Positions 22,131 to 31,986 of a stretch of DNA of 64,000 nucleotides are shown here, one piece after another (the stretch's first letter is position 1; the number at the start of each line of letters is the position of its first letter). Origin of the DNA: Hemileia vastatrix (lineage: Eukaryota; Basidiomycota; Pucciniomycetes; Pucciniales; Zaghouaniaceae); the NCBI GenBank assembly GCA_030280995.1, contig JASXTE010000002.1, positions 35,359,183 through 35,423,182 on the forward strand, written 5' to 3'. The notes under the pieces were generated by a model. That model had not been told where the DNA came from, searched no databases, and saw only the letters and a program-made list of their open reading frames with translations. Both the position numbers and the translations under genes were made by a program.

Positions 22131-22786
22131 GCAGCCAGATTTCTACTGGCTGCTTTTTGGAAGCCTTAATTTATGACACATTCCTTTGAAATTGGCTTGG
22201 GTCCCTTACATTTCAATTTAGTACTTCCAGCCAGGGGAAACCTGGATGGAAGTGTTGCTTTCAGGAAACCAAAGTCGCTTTTAGCAACTTTGGTTGCTTT
22301 TTTTTACATTTGCCACCCTCCCAGCCAATTTACTAGGCTGGGAGGTGGCCAAAACTGTATGCAACGGGTGTTGCTGCTGCAAGAAATGTGTGTTGCACAC
22401 TTGCTTCAATATTTCATGCAGGTGACTTGAAATCAGCTGCTTGAGATATGGGAAGCACATGAAATGCACGCTGCATGTGCTGCATGCAGTGCATTGCACA
22501 GCCAGAAAAAAACTGGCTGTGCAATGCACACAGAGAAACCAAAGTCCCTGAAAGTGACTTTGGTTTCTAAAATGAAAGCAATTTTCCCCACCAGGTGCAA
22601 TCTGGTGGGGAAGTGAGAGACAAGTTAGACCAAAGTTGTTTGAAAGCAACTTCTGTATTAAAAACATTAAAAATCATAAAAAAAAAGAGAAAGGTAGAAA
22701 AAAACAAAAAAAAATTAAAACGTGAGTATAAGAAAAAAAATAAGTGCTAGTGATACCAAAAACCCAAGCCGATTTCACTTGGCTTG
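22131..22786. repeat. Cluster of unrelated short hairpins
   Basis: At least nine hairpins lie in 656 bases, with loops of 3-10 nt. Examples: GCAGCCAG/CTGGCTGC (22131-22153); a 13-bp stem with one mismatch (22223-22253); a 13-bp stem (22267-22295); a 14-bp stem with one bulge (22312-22349); a perfect 17-bp stem around seven A (22489-22529); a perfect 13-bp stem (22534-22568); a perfect 11-bp stem CCCCACCAG/CTGGTGGGG plus two outer pairs (22584-22612); AAGTTG/CAACTT (22633-22652); and CAAGCC/GGCTTG (22765-22786). The stems are GC-richer than the surroundings and mostly differ in sequence. No open frame is convincing. Confidence 0.8.
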
Positions 22787-23541
22787 TTTATTTAATAATA
22801 ATTTTTTTAATACATTAAATTTAAAATTCAAACAACATAAAATATATGAAATTTTTTTATGTGAATATTATAAATTTAATTTACCTGTTTCTCATAATTA
22901 TATTTTTATTTTTATTTTTTAAATTTTGACTTTTAAGTTAATTTTTTGGAAATACAAAATTAAATTTTCAACTAAAGGTAAAATACATTATAAATTTGAT
23001 ATTTTGTAATAAAATAATGAAAAAAGCTTTAAATTTATTTAAAAAATATTTTTGTTAGAGGAATACCAATATTTTAAGGCTAGAAATACTGTGCAAATTT
23101 TAAGTAAAAAAAATTATATTTTTTTTGTGAGGGGTTATTACTATTTATGTAAATATTTTTCAAAAAAATTCATTAAACACTGAATTAAATTACTTTGTAA
23201 CTCAAATTTTTTGCAAAATAATTAAAATTGAAATAATAATATTGTTATATTTGATATAAAATTTGAATTGGTAATTTTAATGTCTCTTTAAGTAAATTTA
23301 AAAATCATTAAAAGAGACAATGTTGATAAGTACTTCATTTTTGATATTCAATGGTTATATGTATATCTTATATATATTTCTTGAGTGTTATTTTTATATA
23401 CACTTAATAAAATTTGTAATATACAATGCCATTTAATCATTAATTATTGGTCAACTTAGTTATAACAACTTCATATTTAATACCAGCCACTAGTATTTAG
23501 TTTATAATTTAAAACTCCAATATAATATGAGAGTATCCTTA
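22787..23541. other. AT-rich spacer left of RE2
   Basis: About 750 bases of extremely AT-rich sequence. I see no gene, hairpin cluster or repeat. It ends in TTTTG (23542-23546), the left copy of the RE2 target duplication. Confidence 0.5.
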
Positions 23542-23546
23542 TTTTG
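23542..23546. other. Target-site duplication of RE2 (left copy)
   Basis: TTTTG directly before the 5' LTR, repeated at 31982-31986 directly after the 3' LTR. It is the expected 5-bp duplication of a Ty3-type integrase. Confidence 0.85.
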
Positions 23547-24318
23547 TGTCACGCGCCACGTGACACTCGACGCCAAAGCAGCTCATTAAATCAATAATAT
23601 CAAGTTCTAAATCTATACTCGAAGCGCAGAAAGCAATTCTCCATAGCAACTGTGATTCCCCTTTGTGTACTTACTATTCAACTGCGCTAGCCTAAACTCT
23701 AAATCTAAATTAGTCAATCTCTCAATAGTGTGTCTTAGTCTTAATTTCAATAAGCGACGCACAGCGCTATGATCAACGTAATAGTACATTAGTAGTTTTC
23801 ATTAAAAAGTTTGTTAATTAATTAAAAGGGGTAAATTGAGCATGGACGGATATTAGCAAAGAGGGTCTAAGTGTATGTTATTAATGGTCTGTGGTATGGG
23901 AATGGTGCAATGAGAGGGAGGTCAATTCAAGGAGGAATAAAGGATATAAAAGGGTTGGGTTTTTGGTTCAAAATTCCTTGGAATTAAATTATAAAACGTA
24001 TTTACATTTAATAGTGGTAAAATTACAAAATTAAATCATTGTTATTTTATTTTTCTTTAAAATTTCTCAGTAATCATTTCTAAAATCCTAAATCCTTGAT
24101 TGTTCAGTTTCAACCCTTTGTGAGATCTTAAGAATTCCTATTACCTTTGAAACTATATTATAATTCTTCTCGAACATACCTCGAACCCGTAGCTCTTACT
24201 TCGAGTGACCTTCAAATCACTTCCTCGAATCATTCCTCTGTGCTTCGAAGAAGTTTCTAAATCCCTCATCTCACTTTCAGGAACATCCTCGACCTTGTGC
24301 GTAGGTCGTCCGGTGACA
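23547..24318 (+). repeat. RE2 5' LTR
   Basis: Direct repeat of 31210-31981, with short inverted termini TGTCAC and GTGACA. A TATAAAA box lies at 23945-23951, a plausible promoter for the element RNA. The first 20 bases contain a nested inverted repeat, GTCACG with CGTGAC. Confidence 0.95.
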
Positions 24319-24390
24319 GTATAATTTAATTCTCCATAGTTTTCATTCTTTTCACTACTACGTCCTTTTAGGTGTTTTTAAAACTTTAAA

Positions 24391-25576
24391 ATGGCACCTG
24401 TTCAACGCACTCCTCCTACGGGCGCTACTACTAGAGCTCACGCTAGAGGCAGGCCAACAGCCACAAGGTCTGTTTCCCGCACTTACTCTTTGGAACCACT
24501 CGACCTTAGGGAACGGCAACATTCAGTTCCATCTGTAGAAGACATCCCACAAGATTTTGAGGATTCTAGTGATGAAGAAGAAGGAGAGGATACAATGCAC
24601 GAGGCACCATCCGCCCCTGCCAATCACCCCTCTGTTCAATCCTCAGAACCTGGACCATCTAACTCTCTGGAAGATTTCATGAGACTTTTCATGAAAACCC
24701 TTTCAAATCCAACGTCTTCAGAGGGATCTAAGTTCAAAACTCCTTCTATGAAATCTCCTGACAAATTCAACGGAGATCACCCTGACGGATTGCGACCCTT
24801 CTTGCAAACCTGCAAGCTACTGTTCCATAATGACCCTCGAATCTTTAATAGCGACCGATCAATGGTTGTTTACGCTTCTTCATTTCTAGCCGGGAAAGAA
24901 GCAAGATGGTTCGAACCTTATCTGCTCATGCTTTCTTCGACAGAAACCCACTTACTTATCAATAATTGGGAAAAGTTCGAAGACCAACTCTTTACGTTGT
25001 TTGGGGACCCTAATGAAACTGACAATGCAGAAATTGAACTTGATTTTCTTCGCATGAGTGATAATGGTAAAGCCTCTGAATATATCTCAAACTTCAGAGC
25101 ACTTCAAACTCGAGTAGGTTGGAATGATGCTGCCCTTAAGTATCATTTCAAGAAAGGACTTCCTTTGAGGATTCTGGATCAATTAAATCTTCACGGTCAT
25201 AAGATGACTACTTTGACGGATTTAATGGATCGAACCCTGGAACTTGATGGCGTTTATCAAGGACGACTTCAACATCGTTGATACGCCAACAAATCTCAAG
25301 GCCTAAATTTTAAATTGGGATCTTCTTCACACCCATGACCAAATCAATCCTCCTTGACTCAATCCAAACCCAATAAGGGGAAGGATAAACCTCGACCAAA
25401 AGGCTCAACTCCAGGCAATATCAGCAAAGTACTGGATCCTAAAGGGGAACTTAAAGAAGCTTAGAGGAAGAGACGAGCAGATAATGGGTTATGTATGTAT
25501 TGTGGGGGTAAGCACAAGTTGGAAGACTGTGTAAAGTTGAAGAAAAGAGAAGGTACTAGTTCGAAGTCAAAAAACT
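24391..25576 (+). pseudogene. RE2 Gag
   Basis: ATG 24391 starts an open frame of 296 codons with a Pro/Ser/acidic amino terminus and a Retrotrans_gag-type capsid region (residues about 120-290, including FNGDHPDGLRPFLQTCKLLF and ARWFEPYL). Stops at 25279 (TGA), 25336 (TGA) and 25462 (TAG) follow. The same frame then gives a zinc knuckle, Cys-X2-Cys-X3-His-X4-Cys (CMYCGGKHKLEDC), near 25495, one residue shorter than the usual CCHC. Confidence 0.85.
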
Positions 25577-25601
25577 AGTAGATAGTTTACTTGTGTGCAA
25601 A

Positions 25602-28600
25602 GTAAACTATCTTATCTCTGCCAGTGCACAGAACCTCCATGTCTTAAGGACTGGAGTTGCCTTAAACCGCTTGAGATTCATTCTTTTTAAGGAGGATATC
25701 CCCTTCAGTTGTCTTATAGACTCTGGAGCTTCAATTTCTTTTGTTAGTTTATCTTTTGCCGAGAAGCTTTAACTAACATTTACAGATGTCGATCAAACTC
25801 CAATCTATTTGGTGGAATCAGAGGAACCCAAATATTGGGTAAGTAAGAAAGTTTTATTGGTTTTCAACTTTCCGAACTTTCCCCCCTTCGAGTGGGAATT
25901 ATCAGTCTTGGACGCCCCAAGGATGGACTATACCATTCTTTGCCATGACTTTTTAACGCATTGGAATCCCGAAATTGATTGGACTAGGGGATTGATCACC
26001 CCACACTCTAAGTATATTTCTGATTCTTCAATGCAGGTCAATAGGGAGTTAAACAACCTGCCTGAAAACGTCCTGCTAGAGGACAAATCTCTGCCAGATG
26101 ACTTGCAAGCATCTGATCTTTTTCTAAATGAGCAATTGGCTAACCCTTCTAGCTCGATGACTTCACTCGAAGAGGATTTAAATTGCCTCGAAGTAATCGA
26201 ATTCTGCTCTCTCAATACAGGTATCCCCTTGACAGATTCTCTCAAAGATGAAGAGGACAACCAAATCAACGTTGAAGCCATTAAATCAACTCTACCAGAA
26301 ATCTACCACGATTTCCTCGATGTTTTCTCAATCCACAAGGCTGATAAGTTACCACCTCATTGACCCTACGACCATCAAATAGAGTTAATCGGCCCAGTAC
26401 CTCCGGCAGGTCCTGTCTATTCTCTGTCGAAGGACGAATCTCAAGTTCTTCGAGACTACATTGCAGAGAATTTAGCCAAAGGTTTCATCAGAGCCAGTAA
26501 ATCTCCATATGGCTCCCCTTTCCTCTTTGTAAAAAAGAAGGACGGTAGTATTAGGTTGTGTGTTGACTATAGAAAGCTCAACACAGTCACTAAGAAGAAT
26601 GCATATCCTGTTCCTCCTATGTCATTACTTCTTACCCTTTTCAATGGTGCTAATTTCTTTTCTAAAATTGATCTTAGAGGCGTTAACAATCTGATTCGCA
26701 TTGCAGAAGGTCATGAACCACTGACTGCAATGCGCACTAGATTTGGTAGTTTTGAATATTTAGTTATGCCTTTTGGATTGTGTAACGCACCTTCAACTTT
26801 TCAAACTTTTGTTAATGACATCTTTCAAGATGTTGTTGAACAATTTGTAGTCGTCTATTTAGATGATATTTTAATATTCTCAAAAACACTAGATGAACAT
26901 ATTCATCATGTTCGACAGGTCCTAAATCGTCTTCGAGATCTTGGTCTCTACACCAAGCATAATAAATGCGAATTCCACCTCAAATCAATTGATTTTTTGG
27001 GTTTTATGTTGTCCACTGACGGTTTAGTCATGGATGACAAAAAAGTCCAGAAAATCCTGGAATGGCCTGAGCCCAAAACCATTAAATAACTCCAAGGAAT
27101 TTTGGGTTTTGCAAACTTCTATAGAAGATTTATCAAAGATTACTCTAAAACTATTTCCAATCTTACTTCTCTTCTTAGAAAAGACATTCCTTTTGTTTTT
27201 ACTTCTACAGCACGAAAGGAATTCAAAGCACTAAAAACAGCGTTAACCACAGCCTCAATTCTTCGACATTTTGATCCTTCTGCTTCCACAATAGTTAAGA
27301 CAGATGGGAGGAATTATGCTATTGCAGGGGTCATCTCTCAATTAAATCTTGAAACTAAATTGTTTCATCCTGTTGCTTTTGAGTCACGCAAACTCATAGC
27401 CGCAGAATTAAATTATGAAATTCATGACAAAGAGCTTTTAGCTATTATCCATTGTCTTAAAAAATTGCGTTCTTTTCTTCTCAGCCTAGATAGTTCTTTT
27501 CAAATTTTAACAGATCATAATGCTTTAAAATACTTCATGTCTTCCAAAGTGTTAACCAGAGTCAAGCCAGGTGGGCTGAATTTTTGTCTGAATTTCCCTT
27601 CTCTATTTCCTATTGCCCAGGTAAGAACTGCATTGTCCCAGATATCTTGTCACGTCGGGACGACGTTTAACCACAGCGGGGGGACGCATTTGCTGACAAG
27701 AACCCAGCAAATGTGCATACAATTTTCAACGAATCAATGTTAACGACTCATCAACTTAATTCGATGACAATTCAATCTTTTCAAAATCCACTATCCAACA
27801 TCCTCGAAGCTCAGTCAAAGGACAATTATTGTTTAGGTTTAAAAGACAAAATACTCTCGAAGCAAGGGGCCAAATGATTTAGTATTGAATCAGGTCTATT
27901 AGTCTTTGAAGGTAGAGTAGTCATACCCAACAACAATGAGATAAAATTATGAATTTTCAACAGTCGACATGATTTTCCAATAGCTGGTCATTTTGGTGTT
28001 GATAAAACCTACCAGTTAATAGCGAGGGATTTCTTCTGGCCAGGTATGACCAGAGAAATCAAGGCCTATATAAAAGCTTGTTACAAATGTAATAGGAATA
28101 AGGCTCCCCGTCACCGGAAGTATGGGTTGCTTCAACCACTTCCTTTTACCTCTAAACCTTGGTAATCTTTATCGATGGATTTCATTTCTCAACTTCCTTT
28201 TTCTAATGATTTTGATGCTATATTAGTAATAGTAGATAGATTTTCAAAAATGTCTATTTTCATTAAAACCACTACTACTGCTACAGCAGAAGATTTGTCA
28301 AAATTGTTTCTAGAATATGTATTTTCCAAACACGGCTTACCTAATTATATTATTTCAGATAGAGGCTCATTGTTTGTATCCACATTCTGGACCCAACTGT
28401 GTCGACAACTCAATATCACGAGGAAACTCTCCACGGCCTATCACCCTGAAACCGAAGGTCAAACAGAAAGAGTTAACCAAATCCTCGAACAATATCTTCA
28501 AATGTATGTCAGTTACCAACAAGACGATTGGACTACATGGTTATCACTGGCCGAATTTGCTTATAATAACTCGACTCATTCTTCGACACGACAATCTCCC

Positions 28601-29224
28601 TTCGTAACCATTTATGGAGGACATCCTCAATTCAACTCAATCCATGTAGGAACTAATCATCCTGCGGAACATTATCTTTGAAATATATCACGACTCCAAG
28701 AAGAACTTAAAACAAATTTGGAATTAGCGATTCAAAGATACAAGGAACAGGCCAACAAACATCGACAATCTGCTCCTTCCTTTAAACCAGGCGACAAAGT
28801 ATGGCTTGAAGCACAAAACATTCGAACAACACAACCATCAAAGAAACTGGCTGAAAAGCGCTTGGAACCATTTGAAATTGACTCTGAAGTCTCTAAAACT
28901 GCATTTCGACTCAAGTTACTTCCTAAATGGCAGGCAATTCACCCTGTTTTCCATGTATCTCTCCTGGAACTGGCTCAAGAAATATACCCAGGCAAGAACC
29001 AACCCCCTCCGGAACCGGTTGAAGTAGAAGATCATCTAGAGTGGGAAGTAAGTTGTATCCTTGATTCAAGAATGCGCAAGGGGAAACTTCAATACCTCGT
29101 GGAATGGGAAGGCTTCCTCAATGACTCAGACAAAACATCTTGGGATTCAGCCATCAATGTTTCTAATGCCCCTGAACTTCTAAAATCTTTTCATTTGAAA
29201 TATCCTTTAAAACCAAAAACTTAA
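25602..29224 (+). pseudogene. RE2 Pol: protease, RT, RNase H, integrase, chromodomain
   Basis: The protease has LIDSGASISF near 25720. RT has LCVDYRKLN, MPFGLCNAPSTFQ and the catalytic YLDD near 26855. RNase H shows KTDGRNYAIAGV and ELLAII. Integrase has the H2C2 zinc motif (HDFPIAGH and CYKC) near 27965-28095. Its catalytic residues are Asp in MDFISQLP, Asp in ISDRGSLF and Glu in ETEGQTERVNQ. A chromodomain ends the protein (about 29030-29200, ILDSRMRKGKLQYLVEWEGF), which in related elements directs integration to marked chromatin. In-frame stops lie at 25770, 26361, 27087, 27668, 27875, 27950, 28163 and 28679. A one-base loss lies near 27560. Confidence 0.92.
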
Positions 29225-30142
29225 AATTTCTTTCATTTTAAATTTTCTTTTCTTTTTTTCTTTTCTTTCTTTTTTCTCTCTCTCTTAAAATCTAAAACAC
29301 CTCTTAAATTTCTTATCCTTGTTTTTTTTTCTTTCTTTTTCTTTCTTCTCCTTCTATAAAATTTTCTCCAAAACCAACTAAAATTAAAATCAAAATTAAA
29401 ATTAAAAATTAAAAATAAAATAAAATTTAAAAAAAAAAAGAAAAAAAAATAGAATAAACATAAATAATAAAATAAAATAAAAAACTTTTAAATCTCTCTA
29501 AATTTTTTTTTTCTCTTCTCTTTTTCAATTCTCTAAATACATTCTTTTCTTAAATTTAAAATTCTCTTTAAAATTTTCTTTTCTAAAATTTATTCTCTCT
29601 TTAAACTTTCTTTCCTTCGAACCATCAAAATCTTGTACGAATAACGACACGACCATTTCCTTGAACTTAAGTTCAACCTCTAAATCTCTTTATAAAATTC
29701 TTTGAACAAATGATTCTGCTTTTTCAAATTCTCTTTAAATTCTAATTCTGTTTTTTCTATCTTTTCAACTATCTAAAATTCCTAAAACATCAATAAACAA
29801 CTTTTCACAAATAAAAAATTCTTCTTTCATTAAATTCTCATTTCAACAAACTCATCTCAATCACCAACATTTTTTTTTCTTCTTTCTCTCTTCTCTTACA
29901 TAAATTTTTCTTTTAAACTTAAACTTCCTTCAATTAATAACTTCTTTCTTTTTCTTTCTTTATTTAAATTTCTTCTTTCAAATTCTAAAGCAAAATTTTA
30001 TTTAAAACTTTTTTTTCTCTCTCTCCCAAATCTTATAAAAAATAATATTCACCTTAAATAAAATAAAATAATACAAAAAAAAAAAAAAAAAAACTAAAGA
30101 CAATTCTACTTTTCTACTTCTTTACATCTCTCCCTTTCATTT
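29225..30142 (+). other. RE2 tail: pyrimidine-rich low-complexity sequence
   Basis: About 900 bases dominated by TTTCTTT-like and A-rich runs between the pol stop and the antisense gene. It includes about 19 A at 30075-30095. No stem-loop series like that of RE1 and RE3 is visible, and there is no coding signal. Confidence 0.7.
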
Positions 30143-31044
30143 CTAATTTTTCTCTTTTAATTTTTCTTGAACCAATCCTTTCATCTTCTCCAAAATTACC
30201 CTTATCTCCTTCCTGCATTTCTCAAATACCTCCTCCTCTCCTACCGGAACCACCTCTCCAATCTCCAACTGTTCCTCTGCCACGTCAAAGGAAGAAGCGT
30301 CGATAATTGTATTGAACTCCCCACACAACTCTTCTGCAAACCTAACTTGTCGACCCTGATGAGGCTTCTTCGACCACACCTGGTCCAGCGTTTCCTCAGG
30401 TTCTTTGATTCCACCCATGACCGGAGGGTTGGCCTCAGTTGGAAAAAGCAACGCAGGTTCCCCAATTGGGTCTTCAACAATGGCATTCCATGTCTAAACA
30501 AGAACTCATCAGTAACCTCATCCCTAAAAAAACAACAGATAAAACTTACTTCGAAGATGGGGTCAGGTTCTAAGAACAACCTTGGAGCCACCTCTACCTC
30601 TGCTTCTTTCTCCTCCTTGTCATCTTCAATGACCACCCGTCGTTTTTTGGGTGTCCGCCTTGAAACAGGGACTTCATCCTCATCTTCCTCCACCAATTTG
30701 TTTATCTCTTCTTTGACACCCCGTTTTGAACCTGTGGCCTGGGTTACCCAGGTTGTAATCTCGTTATCAAGTTCCTTATTGTTCTCCCCCACCGATTGAT
30801 TGTCTCCAACCAAGACATCCCAAATGTCTTTGACCACCTCTTTTGTTTTAGGGATCACCCAAAACTTAGTCTTGGTGAAGCGTTGTCCAATCTCTGCGTT
30901 CTTTGTCAACCCATCGCACGCCACTCGTCGCCAACGGCAAAACTCGCATTTCTGGCAAGGGCCTCGAGTTGCCGTACTTTCGACACAAAAGTATTCCATC
31001 GCTTCACAAGCCGTGCAAGCCTGGGAAAACTGTTGCGTAACCAT
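30143..31044 (-). CDS. Antisense Zn(II)2Cys6-type gene of RE2, one 56-nt intron
   Basis: Antisense to gag-pol, between pol and 3' LTR, the same place as gene A in RE1. The chosen start is ATG 31044. The frame is open upstream to 31179 but that part is hydrophobic and AT-rich like a leader, and a TATATATA box lies at 31131-31138 about 90 bases upstream. Near the amino end the cysteines are spaced Cys-X2-Cys-X6-Cys-X12-Cys-X2-Cys-X6-Cys with a basic last loop, as in fungal binuclear zinc clusters. An acidic/basic low-complexity middle follows. Exon 1 is 31044-30550; an intron 30549-30494 (GTAAGT, CTGAT branch-like site, TTGTTTAG) leads in phase 0 to exon 2, 30493-30143, about 281 residues in all with no stop. 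The carboxyl end is Glu/Lys-rich and helical. It is the only intact-looking gene of RE2. A DNA-binding or regulatory role is inference. Confidence 0.7.
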
Positions 31045-31209
31045 TCCCCCATCCGCTTTAGGGTGTGGAGGCGTAGGCGTTGGGGTAGATCGTTCATTAT
31101 ATAATAAGGAAAGTAATAAACAAGAAAAGATATATATAGAGGAAAGGGAAACTAGTGTGAGAAGATGGCTCAAGCTCAACGGATCTAGCGATTCTTATAC
31201 CCGGGCATC

Positions 31210-31981
31210 TGTCACGCGCCACGTGACACTCGAGGCCAAAGCAGCTCATTAAATCAATAATATCGAGTTCTAAATCTATACTCGAAGCGCAGAAAGCAAT
31301 TCTCCATAGCAACTGTGATTCCCCTTTGTGCACTTACTATTCAACTGCGCTAGCCTAAACTCTAAATCTAAATTAGTCAATCTCTCAATAGTGTGTCTTA
31401 GTCTTAATTTCAATAAGCGACGCACAGCGCTATGATCAACGTAATAGTACATTAGTAGTTTTCATTAAAAAGTTTGTTAATTAATTAAAAGGGGTAAATT
31501 GAGCATGGACGGATATTAGCAAAGAGGGTCTAAATGTATGTTATTAATGGTCTGTGGTATGGGAATGATGCGATGAGAGGGAGGTCAATGCGAGGAGGAA
31601 TAAAGGATATAAAAGGGTTGGGTTTTTGGTTCGACATTCCTTAGAATTAAATTATAAAACGTATTTACATTTAATAGTGGTAAAATTACAAAATTAAATG
31701 ATTGTTATTGTATTTTTCTTTAAACTTTCTCAGTAATCATTTCTAAAATCCTAAATCCTTGATTGTTGAGTTTCAACCCTTTGTGAGATCTTAAGAATTC
31801 CTATTACCTTTGAAACTATATTATAATTCTTCTTGAACATACCTCAAACCCGTAGCTCTTACTTTGAGTGACCTTCGAATCACTTCCTCGAATCATTCCT
31901 CTGTGCTTCGAAGAAGTTTCTAAATCCCTCATCTCACTTTCAGGAACATCCTCGACCTTGTGCGTAGGTCGTCCGGTGACA
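31210..31981 (+). repeat. RE2 3' LTR
   Basis: Direct repeat of the 5' LTR, with TATAAAA at 31608-31614. The 165 bases between the antisense gene and this LTR lack a clear polypurine tract next to the LTR. GAGGAAAGGGAAA lies about 60 bases upstream. Confidence 0.95.
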
Positions 31982-31986
31982 TTTTG

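Larger units (their letters stand above)
23547..31981 (+). mobile_element. RE2: 8.4 kb chromodomain Ty3/gypsy retrotransposon
   Basis: Identical-length LTRs of 772 bp (23547-24318 and 31210-31981) start TGTCACGCG and end CCGGTGACA. They are flanked by a 5-bp target duplication, TTTTG, at 23542-23546 and 31982-31986. The LTRs differ at about 20 positions (about 2.5%). The order on the plus strand is gag, protease, RT, RNase H, integrase, chromodomain. A pyrimidine-rich tail and an antisense gene with a Zn(II)2Cys6-like cluster follow before the 3' LTR. Gag-pol carries about twelve in-frame stops and one frameshift and is dead. I could not identify a tRNA-type primer-binding site after 24318. 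Confidence 0.95.

Noticed and set aside
22281..22667. 128-codon minus-strand frame with many Cys and His
   Set aside because: It spans the hairpin cluster, and its composition is explained by the inverted repeats. The overlapping plus-strand frame is an equal shadow.
30524..30549. A 26-nt intron in the RE2 antisense gene using the first TTTAG
   Set aside because: Too short for a spliceosomal intron, and it leads into a stop. The acceptor 30 bases further on gives a 56-nt intron and an open frame.
30796..31252. Plus-strand frames opposite the RE2 antisense gene
   Set aside because: They have no splice or domain support. The minus-strand frame has the cysteine spacing and a coherent intron.
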